49,920 nt of DNA, from contig CAOKMT010000015.1 of NCBI GenBank assembly GCA_948469885.1, positions 1 to 49,920 on the forward strand. The letters run 5' to 3'. This document shows, in pieces, positions 49,576-49,920 of this stretch. The notes below the pieces were generated by a model. The model had not been told where the DNA came from. It did not search any database and saw only the letters and a program-made list of their open reading frames with translations. Position 1 is the stretch's first letter, and each line of letters opens with the position of its first letter. The position numbers and the translations under genes are program-made. The stretch is from an uncultured Sporosarcina sp. GTDB taxonomy: Bacteria; Bacillota; Bacilli; Bacillales_A; Planococcaceae.

Positions 49576-49920
49576 TTACCTTCCCGCCCTGACTGGAGCA
49601 AGCGCAGTATCCCTCACTTTTTCACTCGAGACAGCGAGTACGAGGACGAGACCGGCTGCCATGAGCACGCCGTCTAGTAGGAGCGGTGTGCCCCAATTGC
49701 CGGAGCTGTCGCGAAGCACGCCCGAAACGACAGGGGAAAGAACCGCGCCAATTTCAGCAATCAAGTTCAACATACCGAACATGGAACCCCGATTTTCAAC
49801 AGGTGTCAAATCGGAAGCGAGCGCATGGGCAACTGGTTGCATCGCAAAGAAAAAAAGGCCCGAAACAAATAGTAGAATGGACATGATGACCGGACTTTGA
49901 TGCCCAAGCATAACGTAGCC
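49576..49920 (-). CDS. MFS transporter, C-terminal part (cut by the window end)
   Basis: The last 114 residues of a major facilitator carrier. Four hydrophobic stretches are visible: IMSILLFVSGLFFFAMQPVAHALA, then the MFS loop TPVENRGSMFGMLN with two helices around it, and LLLDGVLMAAGLVLVLAVSS at the end. The gene continues beyond the window; the open frame reads G-Y-V before the first internal Met. Cargo unknown. Confidence 0.8.
   Translation of the reverse strand, partial: GYVMLGHQSPVIMSILLFVSGLFFFAMQPVAHALASDLTPVENRGSMFGMLNLIAEIGAVLSPVVSGVLRDSSGNWGTPLLLDGVLMAAGLVLVLAVSSEKVRDTALAPVRAGR

Overview
The window looks like a chromosomal segment of a low-GC, spore-forming Bacillota, probably Bacillales. 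A Sporosarcina/Lysinibacillus-type Planococcaceae is my best guess. The support is the strong AGGAGG-type ribosome binding sites, frequent TTG/GTG starts, CcpA-type cre sites, an ABC molybdate system, DUF3231, LemA/DUF3137 and a RelP(YwaC)-like alarmone synthetase. The genus is inference from protein flavour only.

Layout. 1-300: a hairpin repeat, then a promoter, an unidentified structured RNA and a terminator. 303-5003: class III CoA-transferase, SDR, COG0523 GTPase with a small CxxC protein, and a NodB/PuuE-fold deacetylase. 5261-6609: SEC-C protein and a divergent small protein. 6799-11630: BCCT carrier, Rieske oxygenase of the carnitine/betaine type and a divergent sigma-54 activator, with a visible -24/-12 promoter and a 26-bp palindrome between them. 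11700-14774: OsmC, AbgT carrier, a 42-bp tandem repeat array and a DUF421 protein. 14901-19054: YfcC carrier, M20 amidohydrolase and a regulator, followed by an amidase remnant. 19492-27095: LysR regulator and a Dpp/Opp-type ABC operon led by another M20 amidohydrolase, with a cre site upstream. 27632-30867: orphan OpuAC-like lipoprotein, then modABC. 30958-36905: DUF3137/LemA, a TnpB element with its omega-RNA region beside a possibly truncated gene, DUF3231, and small membrane and hypothetical proteins. 37124-45733: one nine-gene operon (LacI, KDG kinase, KDPG aldolase, Zn dehydrogenase, SDR, ManD-type dehydratase, TRAP P-Q-M) behind a 40-bp perfect palindrome. 46151-47821: a RelP-like synthetase with a 52-aa protein downstream, divergent from a TetR gene across five matching operators. 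47878-49920: an AllC/HyuC-type hydrolase and the end of an MFS carrier.

How it works together. The main theme is scavenging of small nitrogen and carbon compounds: quaternary amines (BCCT, OpuAC, Rieske oxygenase), N-acyl or peptide-like amino acids (three M20 hydrolases, two of them in operons with a different transporter class, plus AbgT) and sugar acids. The sugar-acid operon fits the L-gulonate or D-fructuronate to D-mannonate to KDG route. The regulatory DNA is unusually readable. The most striking parts are the sigma-54 arrangement at the Rieske gene, the triple LacI operator, and a (p)ppGpp synthetase whose promoter is wrapped in five TetR-type operators at about 30-bp spacing.
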